This document shows, piece by piece, positions 11,038 through 18,081 of a DNA stretch of 43,598 nt. Every line of letters begins with the position of its first letter. Positions within the stretch are counted from its first letter, which is position 1. The stretch spans positions 1 to 43,598 of IMG/VR virus record IMGVR_UViG_3300042516_001040, one strand, 5' to 3'. The stretch comes from a virus. Position numbers and translations under genes: made by a program. The notes under the pieces are model-generated. The model was not told the DNA's origin. It made no database searches and saw nothing but the letters and a program-made list of their open reading frames with translations.

Positions 11038-13056
11038 ATGAGCATATTCCCTCGCCCACTTAAGAAAGTTTTAGACAAGATTATACCATTCTCACAGGAG
11101 GATAAAGTCCCTACATTTAACTTGGGTAGTGGCACTGCTGACAACACGACATTCTTAAGGGGAGACGGCACATGGGCCACTCCATCCGGAGGATCGGGTA
11201 GTATACCTCATGGTACTGCATCTGGAACGGACACGTATACGGTTACTATTGCCGGTGTAACAGCCTACAACGATGGCGATGCGTTCCTTGTTCGTTTTTT
11301 AACTGGTAATACGACAGGTTGTACGCTTAATATAAATGGTCTTGGAGCTAGGACACTGTACCGTAACAACGATGGTGTACTTATAGGCGGAGATATTGTC
11401 AATGGAGCTGAGATGCTGTGCGTATATAACTCTACTATATCTGGATTTCAAACCATTGGTACAGCACCCAACACGTTGATCTCGTACGTTACAAACGCAG
11501 ACTCTGTTACGATAACAAAAGGACAACCTGTGTATGCGTTTGGAGGTCAGGGAGATAGACTTACTGTTAAGCTTGCAAACAACTCATCTGACGCGACATC
11601 AGCACAGACAGTAGGGTTAGTTATATCTACATCGATTGGAGCGAACCAGAAGGGCTTAATAATGGTGAACGGTCTATTGGATGGGTTGAGTATTCTTCCG
11701 ACATCTACGTGGTCCGATGGTGATGCTGTGTATCTAGGAGCTACAGCAGGATCAATAACGAACGTTAAGCCTGTAGCACCTAACCACTTGGTTTATCTTG
11801 GGTTTGTGACTACAGCGAACAACGGATCAGCAGGACGTATGTACATTAGAGTTCAGAACGGATACGAGCTTCAGGAGCTTCACAACGTAAGCATACCTAC
11901 TACTCCATCAGATGGGCAGGTATTAACATATGAGCTGTCTACATCACTGTGGAAGGCTAAGACAGTATCGTCAGGACTTACTGTAGGCACAACAGCTATT
12001 GCGAGTGGAACGATTGGAAGAATATTATTTCAAAATGGAGGTAATGTTCTAGGTCAAGACTCTGCCTTATTTTGGGATAATACTAATAAAAGATTTGGTG
12101 TTGGAGCTACTCCAGACACGGCAGTAAGACTTGACGTAAGAACTCAAGGAGCATTAACTACAGATGTAGGGTTTAGGGTTAGGAATAGTGCTGATACTCA
12201 GAACATATTAACTGTAAATGGTAAGGGTCATGTTTGGTCTACTGGACCAGGATTTGTGTCATCAAATACTTCATATGGACAGAATGCGTTAACGGCTAAT
12301 ACTACAGGGGCAAATAACACTGCATTTGGAGTTAATGCGTTGATAACAAATACAAGTGGAAGTCAAAGCACAGCGATTGGATGGGGGGCACTTCAATTAA
12401 CAACAGGAATTGGAAATACAGCTTTAGGATTTTCAGCAGGACAGATTAATGCTGGTGGAACTTATAATACTTATATGGGATATGAGGCCGGTAAAAATGG
12501 AAGTAGTCCTACTGGAAATACATTTATAGGGTTCAGTGCTGGAGCCAATGTAAACTCACAGTATGGTGTATATATAGGATATACAGCTGCTGCTGGAGCT
12601 GCTTCTGGTAGTGGATGTATAGCTATAGGATATAACGCAGGTCCTGGTACAGGAGGACATAACTTATCTATAGGGCAGTCTGCTGGTGTAGGAATGAGTA
12701 CTGGATCATTTAATATGCATCTAGGGTATAGAAGTGTAGGAAGTGGGGTAACCACAGGAAACTATAATACATTAATAGGATCAGATATAGTTGTAGGTAA
12801 CGTTAGTAATAATGCAGTTTTGGCTGATATGCAAGGAAATCAAGCCATCAGAAAGGATGCTAATCATAATGTTATTCTAGGAAGAGAAGTAGCTTTAGCT
12901 ACTAATGCCACAAATGGATTCACATATATACCAACTTGTGCAGGAATCCCTACAGGTGTTCCAACAGCTGTAACAGGAAAAGCTCCATTAGTAGCAGATA
13001 GTACAAATAACAAACTTTATATATATCTAGGTGGGGCATGGCAAGCCCTGAATTAA
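11038..13056 (+). CDS. Tail fibre / receptor-binding protein
   Basis: 672 aa. Residues 1-60 form the attachment part. About 90-280 form a globular fibre domain (YVTNADSVTITKGQPVYAFGG, then ANQKGLIMVNGLLDGLSIL), which I recognise from other phage fibres. About 400-560 hold repeats of the type N-T-A-x-G-x-x-A(L/G) and GYNAG (for example NNTAFGVNAL, GNTALGFSAG, YNTYMGYEAG, GNTFIGFSAG), as in trimeric beta-solenoid or YadA-like head folds. The end has KAPLVADSTNNKLYIYLGGAW, a typical fibre C-terminus. Likely trimeric host-receptor binder. Base composition changes at about 12,000: the first third is richer in G/C-ending codons, the rest strongly A/T-ending, suggesting domain exchange. Leaderless promoter upstream. 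Confidence 0.88.
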   Translation: MSIFPRPLKKVLDKIIPFSQEDKVPTFNLGSGTADNTTFLRGDGTWATPSGGSGSIPHGTASGTDTYTVTIAGVTAYNDGDAFLVRFLTGNTTGCTLNINGLGARTLYRNNDGVLIGGDIVNGAEMLCVYNSTISGFQTIGTAPNTLISYVTNADSVTITKGQPVYAFGGQGDRLTVKLANNSSDATSAQTVGLVISTSIGANQKGLIMVNGLLDGLSILPTSTWSDGDAVYLGATAGSITNVKPVAPNHLVYLGFVTTANNGSAGRMYIRVQNGYELQELHNVSIPTTPSDGQVLTYELSTSLWKAKTVSSGLTVGTTAIASGTIGRILFQNGGNVLGQDSALFWDNTNKRFGVGATPDTAVRLDVRTQGALTTDVGFRVRNSADTQNILTVNGKGHVWSTGPGFVSSNTSYGQNALTANTTGANNTAFGVNALITNTSGSQSTAIGWGALQLTTGIGNTALGFSAGQINAGGTYNTYMGYEAGKNGSSPTGNTFIGFSAGANVNSQYGVYIGYTAAAGAASGSGCIAIGYNAGPGTGGHNLSIGQSAGVGMSTGSFNMHLGYRSVGSGVTTGNYNTLIGSDIVVGNVSNNAVLADMQGNQAIRKDANHNVILGREVALATNATNGFTYIPTCAGIPTGVPTAVTGKAPLVADSTNNKLYIYLGGAWQALN

Positions 13057-13066
13057 ATTTTAATTT

Positions 13067-13378
13067 ATGGGACTATTAATAATCGGAACAGATCAAAACA
13101 AAATTACAATTGTAGGCACGGAAATAGAAGTACCAAACGTGTATGCACGAATTGAGTTTGCAGGAAGAGCAGATGGTAAAACGTTAGAGATAGCAATTGC
13201 CACGTATGCAAGCAAGGATGCCTTTAAGGGTGGAGCAAGTGTCTTTAGCACAAGCGTTCAACAAGGTAGCTTAACAGTTGAGTTACAAGAAGGAGAAGAA
13301 CAGAGCATCAATACTGCACTACAATACAGTAAAACTGCTTACGAGCAGATGGGGTATATAGTTAATATAGTATTGTAA
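13067..13378 (+). CDS. Hypothetical virion-associated 103-aa protein
   Basis: Beta-rich protein (MGLLIIGTDQNKITIVGTEIEVPNVYARIEFAGRADG- and KGGASVFSTSV), ending in a hydrophobic strand GYIVNIVL. It lies 10 bp after the fibre gene in the same transcript, consistent with a small fibre cap, chaperone or adaptor. The pattern GTEIEVPNVYARIEF is familiar from the region downstream of fibres in Bacteroidota phages, but I know no function. No membrane segment. Confidence 0.7.
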   Translation: MGLLIIGTDQNKITIVGTEIEVPNVYARIEFAGRADGKTLEIAIATYASKDAFKGGASVFSTSVQQGSLTVELQEGEEQSINTALQYSKTAYEQMGYIVNIVL

Positions 13379-13385
13379 AAATACG

Positions 13386-13393
13386 TATATTTG
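13386..13393 (+). promoter_or_regulatory. Promoter -7 box TATATTTG, leaderless type
   Basis: TATATTTG ends 4 nt before the ATG at 13398 (spacer CGTT). A transcript starting at the usual distance would begin at or next to the start codon. No clear -33 TTTG at standard spacing. Confidence 0.6.
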
Positions 13394-13397
13394 CGTT

Positions 13398-13583
13398 ATG
13401 AAAAATAAGTATCCATACAACAAACCATACATTTCCAATGCTACTTATATCGATAAGTTGATTTCATTGAAAAAGTCAATGAATGACATGAAGGAAATGG
13501 AGGACGAGGCTAAAGAAGCCCGAATTAAAATGTCCATGATGAACGGAATGTCCATGATGAACATGATGAAGAAGAAGAAATGA
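13398..13583 (+). CDS. Small Lys/Met-rich protein, 61 aa
   Basis: MKNKYPYNKPYISNATYIDK, then a helical segment LISLKKSMNDMKEMEDEAKEARIK and a Met-rich tail (MSMMNGMSMMNMMKKKK). First gene of a leaderless transcript. Its stop overlaps the next start (ATGA at 13580). Met/Lys-rich tails of this kind occur in small virion or DNA-binding proteins. Function is not assigned. Confidence 0.62.
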   Translation: MKNKYPYNKPYISNATYIDKLISLKKSMNDMKEMEDEAKEARIKMSMMNGMSMMNMMKKKK

Positions 13584-13789
13584 TACAGCTTATAAAACGG
13601 CATAAAGGACTTGGTGATACGGTAGAGTTTCTTACGGAGAAGACGGGCATCAAGTACGCTGTTAATAAGGCTGTTGAGTTAGGAATAATAGAAGACTGCG
13701 GATGTGAAAAGCGGAAGCAGTTGCTAAATGAATTAGTACCTTATGGCAACAAAGGGGAGAACAGCGAAGTATTACGCAGCGAATCCTGA
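13580..13789 (+). CDS. Conserved small phage protein with DCGCEKRK motif, 69 aa
   Basis: I recognise the pattern GLGDTVEFLTEKTGIKYAV, then IIEDCGCEKRKQLLNELVPY. Very similar small proteins (GLGDTI-x-x-T-x-ATGI and EDCGCEERKEKLN-x-x-FPY) occur next to fibres and lysis genes in phages of Bacteroidota. A DCGC pair may bind metal. It starts in an ATGA overlap with the previous gene and ends inside the next gene (47-bp overlap), so translation is coupled. Function unknown. Confidence 0.76.
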   Translation: MIQLIKRHKGLGDTVEFLTEKTGIKYAVNKAVELGIIEDCGCEKRKQLLNELVPYGNKGENSEVLRSES

Positions 13790-14009
13790 AGCACGCGAGA
13801 AAAGGCTTCAGTATCAACGCGAGTACAATAAGCAAGACAAGGAACGAAAGAAACGAGTCGAGCTTAATCGCGCTAACCGGAAGGCAGGTACGTATGGAAA
13901 TGGTGACGGACTTGATATGAGCCACACGAGGGGTGGAAAAATAGTAAAGGAAGGATACCGAACGAATAGAGCAAGAAACGGAGCAAACGGTAAAACAACA
14001 AAAAAATAA
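13743..14009 (+). CDS. Conserved basic phage protein (GTYGNGDGLDMSH family), 88 aa
   Basis: Basic helical N-terminus YYAANPEAREKRLQYQREYN, RKKRVELNRANRKAG, then the signature TYGNGDGLDMSHTRGG and an NRARNGANG tail. This small family (K-rich helix, then G-x-GDG-x-D-x-SH, then NR-x-RN) is widespread in marine and Bacteroidota phages. I do not know its function. The Asp/His-rich signature could bind metal or nucleic acid, as in a degenerate HNH-type site. It overlaps the end of the preceding gene by 47 bp in another frame, and the frame is supported by the family match. Confidence 0.74.
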   Translation: MATKGRTAKYYAANPEAREKRLQYQREYNKQDKERKKRVELNRANRKAGTYGNGDGLDMSHTRGGKIVKEGYRTNRARNGANGKTTKK

Positions 14010-14015
14010 AGTCAG

Positions 14016-14306
14016 ATGGCAAATTCGTATAGTGAAATATTAACAGGAAGAGGTGGAACAGTTATCCTAAATGACACCAGTGCATACCAAGGAAGAGTAT
14101 ACGCAATCGCTGTTTTGGAAGATACACTTTTCGATACATTAGAAACTATTGATGTCAACAGCATCATAACAGATGTTTTGGCTGATCAAATTGCTGATCC
14201 ACTTGTGGCTGTTAAAGCAGGAGCATTACTTACTCCAAGGGATATCAATCAACCATTCTATAACATTACCCTTACTTCAGGTAGTGTTACTCTTGTTCTT
14301 AAGTAA
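14016..14306 (+). CDS. Hypothetical 96-aa structural-type protein
   Basis: Beta-rich small protein: YSEILTGRGGTVILNDTSAY, GRVYAIAVLEDTLFDTLETID, and a C-terminal TPRDINQPFYNITLTSGSVTL. Similar proteins with G-x-ILN-x-T and DT-F-x-x-LE patterns accompany fibre modules in Bacteroidota phages, so a virion surface or fibre accessory role is plausible. It runs into the next gene with an overlapping TAATG. Function unknown. Confidence 0.68.
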   Translation: MANSYSEILTGRGGTVILNDTSAYQGRVYAIAVLEDTLFDTLETIDVNSIITDVLADQIADPLVAVKAGALLTPRDINQPFYNITLTSGSVTLVLK

Positions 14307-14638
14307 TGTATAACTTCGGATCCATACCGTTCTTTGCATCTAACAACAACTTGATAGATAAGAATCCATCAGGTGTGCCAAGTTGTTATGTAAGTCCAAC
14401 AATTATTGGGCGCACGAATGTTGGTTCTATAGTGTCAGTAAGTGTTGGTTCATGGACAAATACTCCATCAAGATTTGATTATAAATGGTATATAGATAAT
14501 AGTTTTACTTCAGACCTTGAGACATTTGAAATAGATGAACGATTTTTAGGGATGTATGTTAAATGTGTTATAACTGCTTCAAATGATTATGGATTAAGTG
14601 TAGCATCAACTGCATCAGTATTAATAACAGAATATTAG
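14306..14638 (+). CDS. Ig-like domain protein, 110 aa
   Basis: Contains an immunoglobulin-like strand order: VGSIVSVSVGSWTNTPSRFDYKW, then YIDNSFTSDLETFEIDE, RFLGMYVKCVITASNDYGLSVA. The G-x-W, Y-x-W and V-x-C-x-I-T-x-x-N-x-x-G spacing is that of bacterial/phage Ig-like folds, which decorate virions and bind cell-surface sugars. No signal peptide. Starts at TAATG with the preceding gene. Single-domain protein, so it probably docks on the fibre or capsid. Confidence 0.72.
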   Translation: MYNFGSIPFFASNNNLIDKNPSGVPSCYVSPTIIGRTNVGSIVSVSVGSWTNTPSRFDYKWYIDNSFTSDLETFEIDERFLGMYVKCVITASNDYGLSVASTASVLITEY

Positions 14639-14640
14639 TC

Positions 14641-14928
14641 ATGACAACCTCAAGTATACCAGTAACACTTTTTATAATAGGAATAGTAGTGGCTATTATA
14701 GGTTATTTTTTACGCATAGCACACGCAGACCTTAAGAAGGTTGTTGATAGTCAAAGTAAAATAATTGAAGATCAAGGCAAGCTTAAAGGTAAGATAGAAT
14801 TGGTAGAACAAGAATCACGCCTAAAATATCAAGCTCTTATGGAGCAAACACAGCTAGAAATACAGAACTTAGCTAGAAACGTAAGTGATTTGTCTTTAGC
14901 TGTGAGAGAATTAATAATTAATCGATGA
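14641..14928 (+). CDS. Membrane-anchored coiled-coil protein (lysis accessory candidate), 95 aa
   Basis: Residues 5-25 (SIPVTLFIIGIVVAIIGYFL) form one membrane helix. The remainder is a charged coiled coil (KKVVDSQSKIIEDQGKLKGKIELVEQES, LALMEQTQLEIQNLARN-like) ending in ELIINR. The layout (N-terminal helix plus extended coil) is like phage holin accessories, spanins or DUF7201-type proteins. It sits directly before the holin-like 63-aa gene (overlap 4 bp) and the amidase, so it belongs to the lysis cassette. No lipobox in this gene or its neighbours. Confidence 0.65.
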   Translation: MTTSSIPVTLFIIGIVVAIIGYFLRIAHADLKKVVDSQSKIIEDQGKLKGKIELVEQESRLKYQALMEQTQLEIQNLARNVSDLSLAVRELIINR

Positions 14929-15116
14929 AAAAGTTTTATGCTCCTACTCCTGTAAAATGGAGAAAAATAGGAGATTCCCTTCTTGCTGCAAGCGCAACAA
15001 TTACATCATTTGCCATATACGAGAAAGTAGAGTGGCTTGCATACGTTGCATTATTTAGTGGTGTAATTGGAAAATTTTTATCAAATTTGTTCTCTGAAGA
15101 ACAATCTAATAATTAA
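14925..15116 (+). CDS. Putative holin, 63 aa
   Basis: Basic N-terminus MKKFYAPTPVKWRKIGD, then two hydrophobic stretches (SLLAASATITSFAIY and WLAYVALFSGVIGKFLSNLF) and an acidic tail. I recognise the start FYxPTPVKWRKIGD from Bacteroidota phage holin-like proteins. It would oligomerise in the inner membrane to release the endolysin. It overlaps the preceding gene by 4 bp (ATGA) and lies upstream of the amidase in one transcript. The topology (two segments, short) fits class II holins. Confidence 0.78.
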   Translation: MKKFYAPTPVKWRKIGDSLLAASATITSFAIYEKVEWLAYVALFSGVIGKFLSNLFSEEQSNN

Positions 15117-15119
15117 TTT

Positions 15120-15383
15120 ATGGAAAAGCGCAAAGAAGACTTCGAAGTAAAAGTCAAAAAGCAAGGGAAGAATGTTGAAGTTGAAGTTGACACAAAGAAT
15201 GTCGATATTCGATTTGACAAAACAGAAACAGATAAGCATTTCAAAATGCATGGTAAAAACCTTACAGTAGAAGTTGACAAGACTCCTGAAGGAACTAATG
15301 TAAATGTGGATGCTCAAAAAGGATTCTTCCAAAAAGTTGGCGGAATTATCGCCAAGTTAGTAACTCGTAAATTCAGAAAGTAA
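15120..15383 (+). CDS. Highly charged 87-aa protein in lysis cassette
   Basis: Starts MEKRKEDFEVKVKKQGKNVE. It consists of repeated alternating-charge beta strands (VEVEVDTKNVDIRFDKT, KNLTVEVDKTPEGTNVNVD) and a C-terminal amphipathic helix (GFFQKVGGIIAKLVTRKF). It is similar in repeat pattern to bacterial proteins with V-x-V-x-D repeats. The amphipathic tail could bind membrane. It lies between holin candidate and amidase, ending in TAATG with the latter. A role in lysis or cell-wall contact is inference only. Confidence 0.68.
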   Translation: MEKRKEDFEVKVKKQGKNVEVEVDTKNVDIRFDKTETDKHFKMHGKNLTVEVDKTPEGTNVNVDAQKGFFQKVGGIIAKLVTRKFRK

Positions 15384-16078
15384 TGTCTTTGCTAGACCTA
15401 TCTAAGATCAAACAGGTTCCAATGTCTGAGTCTCAGTACATCAGAAAGGAAACTAAAAAGTTACAAATCGTTCTACACCATACTGCCGGAAACTCTTCTG
15501 GTCCTGGAGTGATTAAGATGTGGGAAAATGATGACAGAGGTCGTATTGCGACTTGTGTAACCATCTCAGGTAAAGGACTTAGCAAGGATACGTTTGACGG
15601 AGAGATATGCCAAGCATTCTCATCAAAATATTGGGCATATCACCTAGGTATTAAGCCTGATGTATTCCGTGCAATGGGAGTTCCTTATCGTTCTATTGAC
15701 CCTAATGCAATAGGTATTGAGATATGTAACTGGGGGCCACTTAAGCTGAAGTCAGACGGCAAGTACTACAACTATGTTGATAGAGTAGTTCCTGCCAATC
15801 AAGTTTGTGAGTTGGCTGTACCATACAAAGGACATAAATACTACCACGCATATACAGATGCACAGATTGAGTCTACTCGTCAGTTGTTGGTGTATTGGAA
15901 CAAGATATGGGATATTCCACTTACGTACAATGAGGATGATATGTGGAAAGTGTCTAAGAATGCATTAACAGTTGTTCCGGGAGTGTATACTCACAACTCA
16001 TACCGAAAGGATAAGAGCGATATCTCTCCTCAACCAAAGATGATTGAAATGCTAAAATCACTTTCTAATGGCATCTAA
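15383..16078 (+). CDS. N-acetylmuramoyl-L-alanine amidase endolysin
   Basis: 231-aa amidase_2/PGRP-fold enzyme cleaving the bond between MurNAc and L-Ala in peptidoglycan. Zinc-site features are VLHHTAG (H32), YWAYHLG (H87), PNAIGIEICNWG, and THNSYRKDKSD (H204 with D213 as the likely third ligand). This is the T7 lysozyme/AmpD-type arrangement with a Lys/Asp segment at the end. It sits last in the holin cassette, translated from TAATG of the previous gene, with no signal sequence, so release needs the holin. The final 11 bp overlap a small basic gene. Very likely the main lysis enzyme. Confidence 0.92.
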   Translation: MSLLDLSKIKQVPMSESQYIRKETKKLQIVLHHTAGNSSGPGVIKMWENDDRGRIATCVTISGKGLSKDTFDGEICQAFSSKYWAYHLGIKPDVFRAMGVPYRSIDPNAIGIEICNWGPLKLKSDGKYYNYVDRVVPANQVCELAVPYKGHKYYHAYTDAQIESTRQLLVYWNKIWDIPLTYNEDDMWKVSKNALTVVPGVYTHNSYRKDKSDISPQPKMIEMLKSLSNGI

Positions 16079-16211
16079 GGTAAAAGCACCTAGTGTTACA
16101 AGGATAGGCAAGCCTAAAGTATCTCGTCCTAGAGTACACGCAAAAAATAAAATGTCACAGTTAAAGAGTAGCAAGAACTACACTAAGCTGTACAAAAAAC
16201 AAGGACGATAA
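16068..16211 (+). CDS. Small basic conserved phage protein, 47 aa
   Basis: Starts MASKVKAPSVTRIGKPKVSR and ends SSKNYTKLYKKQGR. The tail type HAKxKxSxxKxSKNYxKxYxxQGR is a pattern I recognise from small proteins in Bacteroidota and other podovirus-like phages. Very basic and probably disordered until bound to nucleic acid or the virion. It overlaps the amidase stop by 11 bp in another frame. Length about 45 aa is usual for the family. Function unknown. Confidence 0.7.
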   Translation: MASKVKAPSVTRIGKPKVSRPRVHAKNKMSQLKSSKNYTKLYKKQGR

Positions 16212-16218
16212 AATTTAG

Positions 16219-16226
16219 TATATTTG
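16219..16226 (+). promoter_or_regulatory. Promoter -7 box TATATTTG, leaderless type
   Basis: TATATTTG then CACT and the ATG at 16231, a spacer of 4 nt. Same TTTG-YACT-ATG layout as at 28283 and 37689. Confidence 0.65.
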
Positions 16227-16230
16227 CACT

Positions 16231-16665
16231 ATGGGAAAGATAAATAACTACACCGTAGGCCCTGCTAAGGCAGGTGATAAAATAATCTGTTCTGATGCAG
16301 ATACTGGAGTAACAAAAAACATAACTCCTCAAGAGATTATTGACATTGAGCGTTCTACAAGTATCTATCGCGCATATCTTACTCAAACATCAAATACAGC
16401 ACCTGTAGCTACACTTATTCCTGGTAACACAATTACCGGAACATGGTCTTACGACCAAACAGGTGTTTATTTATTTACATCTATAGATACATTTGCCAAT
16501 GCAAATGCAGCTCTTCTTATTAGTGTTGCTTCATTACAAGATAGTACGTTTGAATTTGCTGTATTAAATGATGACGAAATCACGTTAAATACATACTCAG
16601 CAGGGAGTGCATCAAATGGCCAACTAAATGGAACATATGTCGAATTAATAGTACACGCAAATTAA
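16231..16665 (+). CDS. Virion/fibre-like 144-aa protein
   Basis: N-terminal MGKINNYTVGPAKAGDKIIC, a beta-strand segment with DADTGVTKNITPQEI, then a small beta domain (TGTWSYDQTGVYLFTSIDTF, EITLNTYSAGSASNGQL). The start resembles fibre N-termini (I-x-x-Y-x-x-G-x-A-x-x-D-K-I-I-x-SDA-T-G-x-T-K), a repeated feature of phage fibre-tip or collar proteins. Leaderless transcript of its own, ending before the small-RNA-like locus at 16673. Probably a minor virion or fibre protein. Confidence 0.68.
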   Translation: MGKINNYTVGPAKAGDKIICSDADTGVTKNITPQEIIDIERSTSIYRAYLTQTSNTAPVATLIPGNTITGTWSYDQTGVYLFTSIDTFANANAALLISVASLQDSTFEFAVLNDDEITLNTYSAGSASNGQLNGTYVELIVHAN

Positions 16666-16672
16666 TATTTCG

Positions 16673-16746
16673 TATATTTGTTTACTCTTAATTTTTCTTG
16701 ATTATCTACTCGTTAGATTGGGGCTACTTCGGTAGCCCTTTTTTTT
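16673..16746 (+). ncRNA. Putative short RNA between a TATATTTG box and a UUCG terminator
   Basis: TATATTTG (16673-16680) is followed by about 40 nt with no reading frame, then the hairpin GGGCTAC-TTCG-GTAGCCC (16721-16738) and eight T (16739-16746). A transcript started at the box would be roughly 60 nt, with a very stable terminal hairpin. It could be a decay-resistant small RNA, or simply a decayed promoter. Confidence 0.4.
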
Positions 16747-16755
16747 ATATCTTTG
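16721..16755 (+). terminator. Terminator with UUCG tetraloop fused to promoter TATCTTTG
   Basis: 7-bp stem GGGCTAC/GTAGCCC with TTCG loop and eight T (16739-16746), then TATCTTTG (16748-16755), the box for the 16772 gene. The UUCG loop is the most stable loop type for such stems. Confidence 0.85.
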
Positions 16756-16771
16756 TCACAAATTAAATAAA

Positions 16772-17017
16772 ATGGAAAAACAATTAACAGCAGAAGAACT
16801 AGAGAGATTTAACGCAGCACGTAAAAACTATTACGAACTACGTTCTCATTTGGCAGATATCGCCATCACAGAAGAAAGACTTAAGATAGATAAGCAAACA
16901 ACCCTTACAAACATTGAGATTGCTCAGAATGAAGTAGGTGTGTTGCAGAAAGAATTCTATGACAAATACGGAGAAGGAAGAATAGACACCGAGTCCGGAA
17001 TGATAATTACCCAATGA
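16772..17017 (+). CDS. Small coiled-coil protein, 81 aa
   Basis: Alpha-helical coiled coil (EELERFNAARKNYYELRSHLADIA, ITEERLKIDKQTTLTNIEIAQNE, VLQKEFYDKYGEG) ending RIDTESGMI. Similar proteins with a KYG-x-G-x-ID-x-x-x-G tail are common just upstream of terminase genes in Bacteroidota phages. It opens the packaging/structural transcript after the 16748 promoter, with leader AATTAAATAAAATG. The next start overlaps its stop (ATGA). Possible head assembly or tail chaperone role, unproven. Confidence 0.72.
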   Translation: MEKQLTAEELERFNAARKNYYELRSHLADIAITEERLKIDKQTTLTNIEIAQNEVGVLQKEFYDKYGEGRIDTESGMIITQ

Positions 17018-17232
17018 TCATTAGAAAGATATCAATAGGTACTGATCCACTGAATGCTATGCATTATCAAGTGGGTAAGCCTGTAATGAAGGGCGAGTAT
17101 ATCGTATTTGATATCATGCAGAATGAGAATGGGTTAATTGATGTATGGGTAGAGAAGAATGGAGAAGCTGTAAAGTGGAAGTCCATAAATACCACTATGC
17201 CTGTCACTATAGAGTACAACATAAACTTCTAA
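17014..17232 (+). CDS. Conserved hypothetical 72-aa protein
   Basis: I recognise MIIRKISIGTDPLNAMHYQVG as a start typical of small Bacteroidota phage proteins (MIIRKI-S-x-GPDLKNAMHY-V-G). The rest is beta-rich (GEYIVFDIMQNENGLIDVWVEKNGEAVKWKSIN) with the IEYNINF ending found in that family. It lies within a run of overlapping genes leading to terminase. No function known; a packaging or capsid accessory is likely from context. Confidence 0.75.
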   Translation: MIIRKISIGTDPLNAMHYQVGKPVMKGEYIVFDIMQNENGLIDVWVEKNGEAVKWKSINTTMPVTIEYNINF

Positions 17233-17233
17233 G

Positions 17234-17797
17234 ATGCAATCACCACATTACTTTGTAATACGCCCCAACAAAGGCGTTAGGTACGATAATACGCGCCAAT
17301 ATGGCGATAAAGAGTTCATCATATCTTCCTCTCAAGAAGACCATACTGTAACAAATAGAGTAGGTATTGTTGAATCTGTTCCAATTGGATACGATGGTAA
17401 TATTAAACCAGGAGACCAAATAATCGTTCATCATAACGTCTTTCGTATATATTACGATATGAAGGGAGAAGAACGTTCAAGTTGGAATCATTACAAGGAT
17501 GACATATTTATTGTAGAAATGGATCAAGTGTTCTTGTACAGAGATCCAGAAGGTGATTGGTGTGCGCCATATCCGTTCTGTTTTGTTAAGCCAATTAATA
17601 AGGAAATAGATGAGAAGTTGGTTATTGACACAGGAATACTAATTCACTTGCATGGTATTATTGAGTATATTCCTGAAAATAATGTACTTAAGAAAGGAGA
17701 TATGGTTTCTTTTCAGCCAGAGTCAGAGTATGAGTTCAGAATAAACAATGAGATAATGTATCGCATAAAACTTAAGAACCTATGCTTAAAGATCTAA
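17234..17797 (+). CDS. GroES-like fold protein (two Cpn10-like segments), 187 aa
   Basis: A first Cpn10-like half has VTNRVGIVESVPIGYDGNIK, PGDQIIVHHNVFRIYYD. A second has GILIHLHGIIEYIPENNVLK, KGDMVSFQPESEYEFRINN, MYRIKLKNLCL. Both contain the G-x-V/I-x-x-V/I-x and K-x-GD-x-I/V pattern of the GroES barrel, but no recognisable mobile loop. I recall similar proteins (VHHNVFR-x-Y-DMKGEE) in Bacteroidota phage packaging regions. It could assist folding with the phage chaperonin or form a capsid-binding beta barrel. Its position directly before terminase argues for a virion or assembly role rather than a free co-chaperonin. Confidence 0.6.
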   Translation: MQSPHYFVIRPNKGVRYDNTRQYGDKEFIISSSQEDHTVTNRVGIVESVPIGYDGNIKPGDQIIVHHNVFRIYYDMKGEERSSWNHYKDDIFIVEMDQVFLYRDPEGDWCAPYPFCFVKPINKEIDEKLVIDTGILIHLHGIIEYIPENNVLKKGDMVSFQPESEYEFRINNEIMYRIKLKNLCLKI

Positions 17798-18081
17798 CAG
17801 AGAAGAAAAGCAGAGTACTTGAGGCAGCAGAAAGGTCTGTAGATGAACTCATTAAGGTGTTAGAGATGAAGATAATAACTGACTCTTTTGACGATGAGCT
17901 AGGTGCAGATAAAATGAAGAATGCAGCAGCAGCAAAACGCCTAGCGTTTGAAGATGCGCTGTCTATACTTGAGCGCATAGATCAAGAGAGAGCAAAGAGT
18001 TCGGAAGTAGAACAAAAAATAGTTAATCCAAACAGCGGATTCGCTGAAGGTAGAGCAAAATCAAATGGTAAAAAATCATAA
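17782..18081 (+). CDS. Putative small terminase subunit, 99 aa
   Basis: Helical protein (MLKDLTEKKSRVLEAAERSVDELIKVLEMKII), a KMKNAAAAKRLAFEDALSILERIDQERAK segment and a basic tail KSNGKKS. It lies directly before terminase large subunit, overlapping it by 17 bp and the preceding gene by 16 bp. Small terminases of Bacteroidota phages look like this: two long helices, an acidic stretch, then DKMKNAAAAKKLA. It would bind packaging-start DNA and recruit TerL. Family assignment rests on position and helix pattern; no HTH is obvious. Confidence 0.62.
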   Translation: MLKDLTEKKSRVLEAAERSVDELIKVLEMKIITDSFDDELGADKMKNAAAAKRLAFEDALSILERIDQERAKSSEVEQKIVNPNSGFAEGRAKSNGKKS

